From positions 1,674,001-1,738,000 of the forward strand of contig NC_039483.1 of assembly GCF_003590095.1 (NCBI RefSeq): a DNA stretch of 64,000 bases, in the 5' to 3' direction. A model generated the notes under the pieces. The model had not been told where the DNA came from, did not search any database, and was given only the letters and a program-made list of their open reading frames with translations. The stretch is from Trichoplusia ni. Lineage: Eukaryota > Arthropoda > Insecta > Lepidoptera > Noctuidae. A program made the translations under genes and the position numbers. Below, in pieces: positions 59,570 to 64,000 of this stretch (within the stretch, counting starts at the first letter, position 1; each line of letters opens with the position of its first letter).

Positions 59570-59765
59570 GTCCCTATTCGGCTATTTATTATTGCCGATA
59601 AATGAATGAGCATTTTTCCTACATAAAAACCACTGAACGGATTTAGACGAAACTTGGTACAAAGATAGTTTATAACCATGGTTAACACATATGATTTATA
59701 CAGTTCCCGAATAGTGCCAATTTAATCCAATTTCCATTAATTCATCCGCCATAATCGGGGCCCTG
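59570..59765. repeat. Dispersed repeat shared with 7555-7770
   Basis: AGTGCCAATTTAATCCAATT, TCCATTAATTCATCCGCCAT and GGGGCCCTG also occur at 7695-7765. Class unknown. Confidence 0.5.
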
Positions 59766-60036
59766 TTTACTTTACTTGGTTCTATACTAGGTACCTAGGT
59801 CCCACAGTGCCAAGCTGTCCAAACTGAGTTACTTCATCGTTTATTTATAGCATCGCCTGACAAGCGCGCCTTGTTCTCGGTGTCACCCTGGTATTCTAAG
59901 GCTAGCAATAGTATTCAAACTATACGCGAATTCTTTAAATGGCATGTTGGCAAAAGAAAAGACAGGAGGATAAAATAAAACCATGAAATTAGTGAATAAT
60001 GGATATTAAATCAATTTACTTAAGCAATCTGGATTA

Positions 60037-60261
60037 TCCTTACTAATATTATAAATGCGAAAGTAACTCTGTTGGTCTGTATGTCTGTTACGCTTTCACG
60101 TCTAAAACACTGAACCGATTTTAATGAAATTTGGTATATATAGATATAGTTGACCTTGAGAAAGAACATAGGATAGTTTTTATCCCGGACTTTTAAAGAG
60201 TTCTCTTGGAAACGCGATATAACCGACCTCGACGCGGGCGAAGCCGCGGGCGAAAAGCTAG
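60037..60261 (+). mobile_element. Non-autonomous Helitron-like element, intact ends
   Basis: 225 bp. TC start after A, GTTACGCTTTCACGTC block, GCGGGCGAAGCCGCGG hairpin, and AAAAGCTAG end before T. Second Helitron-like family; its minus half is also at 55943-56157. Confidence 0.75.
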
Positions 60262-60779
60262 TATTACATAGAAAACATTTTTTTGGTATAAGTGTGCGAA
60301 ACAAATTTCACAGAAATAAAATAAAAAGAAACATTAGATCATCGGACACTTCTAGTGCTGTGACAGCGTCGATATAAAAGATAAAACATATACTCAACTA
60401 AGTGTTTGTTTTGAAATATTAAAAGATTGGAAACAAAATAAACAAAAATAATGGGTATTAATAAACTGCTGCCAAATAATTAAAAACTAAAAAGTAAAAA
60501 CAATACACACCTAATATTAAAACATAACTCATAACATTTTATTTAATTGTAATTACTATTGTAATTACACTAATTACACAAATATAGTATTTGAAACTTA
60601 CATTCAAGTTTTCTTATCTTTACTAAATTGCAAGAAAACATTCAAGAATAATAATATTTATTACTGATACTATTTTGTGTTGAGGTACAAATACGCATTT
60701 AAGTTCTTGGGTGACACCAGTCAATAAAGATAACCTTAAAGGTTGAACAGAGCTTCGAAACTTGTACTTCTAGGGTTTA

Positions 60780-60880
60780 GCCTCGCGGATTCATTGTGAT
60801 CGCCCGACTAGTGTCGGACCCAACCAGAGTCCTTAACCATGATCGGACGCGGCGGGCGAGCGAGTCTTTTTCCCGAGTTT
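60780..60880. mobile_element. Diverged foldback-MITE copy
   Basis: Shares the CGACTAGTGTCGGACC and GAGTCCTTAA blocks with the 25.9-kb MITE, with diverged GC-rich flanks. Confidence 0.4.
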
Positions 60881-63800
60881 ATTTCCAGAACAATAATTTG
60901 AAATTGAAAACGGGGTGAAACACTCATAGTCAATACAATGAATTTCTAATTATTTTGTTGGCAAAATTATAAAGAAAATAGGAATAGTTTAAAATTTAAA
61001 TAAATCATTGGATGAGCCACGCTGGTTGCCTTTTATAAATCGTCAAATTTCTTTATAATAATATAGAACATTGAATGATTCATCGACTAAAGGATGTTAT
61101 TATGGTTGACGATCAATGTATGTAACCCAGGACGCAGCAACTGCGTATTAAATATACTACTGTCAAGGCCAAATCGCTTATAATGTAGAGCAAAGTACAT
61201 TGGCTGTGATTGTACCTAATGATCACGCGCACAATAATAAAAAAACGGGTATTAACTGCAACGGAAAAAAATATTATTTGTCCAAGCTTACTAAGTGTCA
61301 AACATAGAAAATTACAGCAATTTTAAAACGAAATACATCACTGTCTGTTATAAAATTAATTACCACCGATATAGGTATGAAGCGAAAAGGAAATATTTAC
61401 TTGACAATGCTCGTAACTGACCGATAACACGTAAAAAATCGATCGCTAAAACAGTCCATCCATTAATTTAATGACAACTCTATATTCCTAAATAACGAGT
61501 TCCGTTTTAAAAACGTTAGTTCAAATAACGGTTCTTAACTGCTAGTTATTAATCATACAGAGTGCTCTGATGTTTACAGTTATAAAAAAATAATGTATGT
61601 TAGCATTGTGAACGTAAATTCATTAAAAGCGTGTGAAGTTTCGACTTTCAACTGAAAATAAATTAGATTTTATTTCACATAAAATTTCTTTTTGTTATAA
61701 AGGAAATTATATGATGTGAATTTCGTAAACCATTACCACCATAGAACTTTTCTGGATATTTATATAATACCAGCGTTTCCTTCTTTATTTATATTGACAG
61801 TGTCACAAAACAAATCAACTAACGAAGCGTATTAAAACGATATTTAATCGATACTTAAATTATAAATAGATTCAATACTTTATTCAGCTTGTTTGAAACT
61901 AGATCGGCTTCCCACGACGTAGTAAAACTTTAGCAATAAACAGAGAGTCGATCCTGTAGCCACCCACACCACTAAGTTGGACACACGGCACTGTACCTAC
62001 AGGACCAGTTTTTGGATTAATTTCTAGAAATTGTCCTTAAATACTTCTGTAAATCTAGACCGGGCAGTTAAGATATTAAGCTCGAAGTAATATTCGAACA
62101 GTAGAAAAAATTTTAATAGAAAAAAATAGGCAAAAAAAATATTGAAAAAAATGATTTTTTTTTTAGGGCTAGCACTCATTTCAGTCAAGAAAAAAACACT
62201 GCCAATTCAAATTCACGTCTTGCCATAAATCTATAGGTGTCAAAGATATTCCATATAGATTACTACGAGTAACTCATATGAGAATAAAAAGAAAATGTCA
62301 CGTCTGTACAAGGCAGATATTTCTTGGGCGTCACCCTACAGTCACGGCTACGTAACTTTCCGGGTCAGCCTCCCCTCGACAACGTCTCAGCAACCCCGGA
62401 AATCATTCACAAATCTTAATAATAATGACCTTTAACCATCCAGAACAGAATTGCTTCATAAATAACATTTTGTTAAAAGTAATTTTATGCATAACCTCAG
62501 AGATGTCTCAGGAAAATAATACTTTTTAATGAGTTCAGTTTCAACAGGACTTTTTTATGTCTTTACAAAACCAGTTAGGGAATAAAACTGTCCATTGAGT
62601 TTTCAAGTCCCCAAGCTCAATAGCCAGTCAAAACTATCAGCATCTGTCTTTAAAATATTAAAAGAAACATTAACTTTGAACAAATATTAAGAAATATTAA
62701 ATAATCTCAACATTGGATACCTGATATAATAACCAATAATGCGAATTAAATAACAGCTCTTAAAATAATTCAAGAAGGAAAAGAAAAGGAGTCTATTAAA
62801 AAATGGCCAACAATTTTGTGAATAGTAAACATAGGAATAATCCTACCAATCCAGAATGTGTAGTTACCATAGAAAAGGACAGAGCAAGTAGAGTGACACA
62901 TTTTATGTGGGAGACAGGAATGTCGCCGGGACGCATTGCCACCACAACAGTTAATTGTGTTCCATCGCAAAAACTGCGTTAATCGAATCAAATAATTGCT
63001 AGCAGTTGACATTAGTTGACTCAAAATTGGACTGTTTTGGCTGCTTCTGTTCAGTTGAATATTGTTTCGTTAAATTGGTATGTTATTGGGTACGGCTTTG
63101 AGAGTAGAGGAAATAATTATCGAATCAACAGCTGTTATAAATCTTTATTTCCCAATCGCTTTGTAATGGCAAGAACGAGCACAGAAAACAACTGCCATAC
63201 ATTTATTAGGCATATCATAAAACCTAAAAGGACCGACATGCTTGAGGGTTAATAAATACTTTCGATTTGGCCTGTACAGTCTTAGCTAACCCTACATTAG
63301 TAGGTACATCTGCAGTTCTCTGATATTTACTTAAAAAAAACGAACCTACACGCATAAAATTTAATTACCAAAAACCGTTACAGCACCACATAAAACACAG
63401 CAAACTAGTCAATGACAATGCGCGCATGTTTTTTTCGTGTATTCCGTGGAGGAACATGGCTTACAGTTTACGACGCAGAGGATAACAAGAGCACAGAAAT
63501 AGTCGGACACGCGAGGTGAATGCTCCCTACACGTTTATTATTCGCTCATAAAAATAATATCTGCCAAATTTACTCGCCGCAGGAAGTGCTGGTTGAATTT
63601 CCTTGAATATGGTTATTCAAAAGCATTTTTCATGACATCCCGAGATGAAAGTGCTCGTTTTAATTTGTAGTATAACGGAAGTATTAAATTTTAAAAAATA
63701 GATGAATGCAGATATTAGGTAAAATACAGAGAAAATACAAACTTCGTAAATATTTTTGATATCTCACGTCTTTAGAGGTAGAAACATTCTTCTTTTATTT

Positions 63801-64000
63801 GTTGGTAATTCCTAATTGTATTTATCTAAGACTAAGTGCGTACACCTACAGTTTTAACTGTGAACAACCTACTGATACTCCTAACAATACACAGTTATAT
63901 CCTCTTACACAAATAATAGCAACATAAAAACCTAGTCTTCTAGTTATTTGTGAATGGATAGTTTTGAAATCATGCGAAACATGGCTCATTCATTGTCTCT

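Larger units (their letters stand above)
44481..64000. other. Region upstream of knk: repeats and unassigned DNA
   Basis: Apart from the repeats listed separately, I find no supportable coding exon. 47.6-50.2, 50.4-53.1, 56.2-57.8 and 60.3-64.0 kb hold only short open frames without recognised motifs. Any regulatory elements for knk would lie here or in intron 1. Confidence 0.6.

Noticed and set aside
62770..63252. Short open frames near the right end
   Set aside because: No recognised motif, no splice consistency and no homology that I can recall; left unannotated.

Overview
AT-rich insect genomic DNA, almost certainly from a ditrysian moth and possibly a noctuid (inference). Two split genes have GT-AG introns and small GC-rich exons. 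They sit in a background of Lepidoptera-type repeats: tRNA-headed SINEs, a SINE with a 5S-like head, Jockey- and RTE-type LINE remnants, and short non-autonomous Helitron-like elements that start TC and end CTAG. I see no rRNA or tRNA gene, CRISPR array, prokaryotic operon or virus.

Layout: both protein-coding genes are on the minus strand. (1) 4763 to 537: a five-exon gene for a 319-residue type II membrane protein of the Star/FkbM-methyltransferase-like family, with a degenerate cofactor motif. (2) 44171 to 9531: a fourteen-exon gene for a 710-residue Knickkopf protein. Its order is signal peptide, two DM13 domains, DOMON domain, cupredoxin-like domain and an Ala-rich GPI-type tail. All thirteen Knickkopf introns and all four introns of the Star-like gene keep the reading frame. 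The first Knickkopf intron is about 20 kb and holds most of the transposon debris. 44172-64000 lies upstream of Knickkopf and shows no further gene that I can support, only repeats and unassigned AT-rich DNA.

The 4.8 kb between the two genes (4764-9530) has a perfect 28-bp inverted repeat just upstream of the Star-like start. It also has eleven copies of the 8-mer TTATTGTC, all in one orientation. Elsewhere the notable non-coding structures are a 191-bp foldback with apparently identical arms in Knickkopf intron 1, and a compact CpG-rich block in intron 3 carrying CCAAT, YY1/Pho-like, E2F-like and DRE-like motifs.

How the genes relate: Knickkopf family proteins act in the apical extracellular space to organise and protect cuticular chitin. 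Star-family proteins are ER/Golgi type II membrane proteins (Drosophila Star helps export EGFR ligands). Nothing in the sequence shows that the two work together. They are tandem neighbours, and the shared region between them is the place to look for common control. No previously undescribed system is evident. The most unusual items are the degenerate Star-like protein, the TTATTGTC cluster, the perfect foldback and the 5S-headed SINE.
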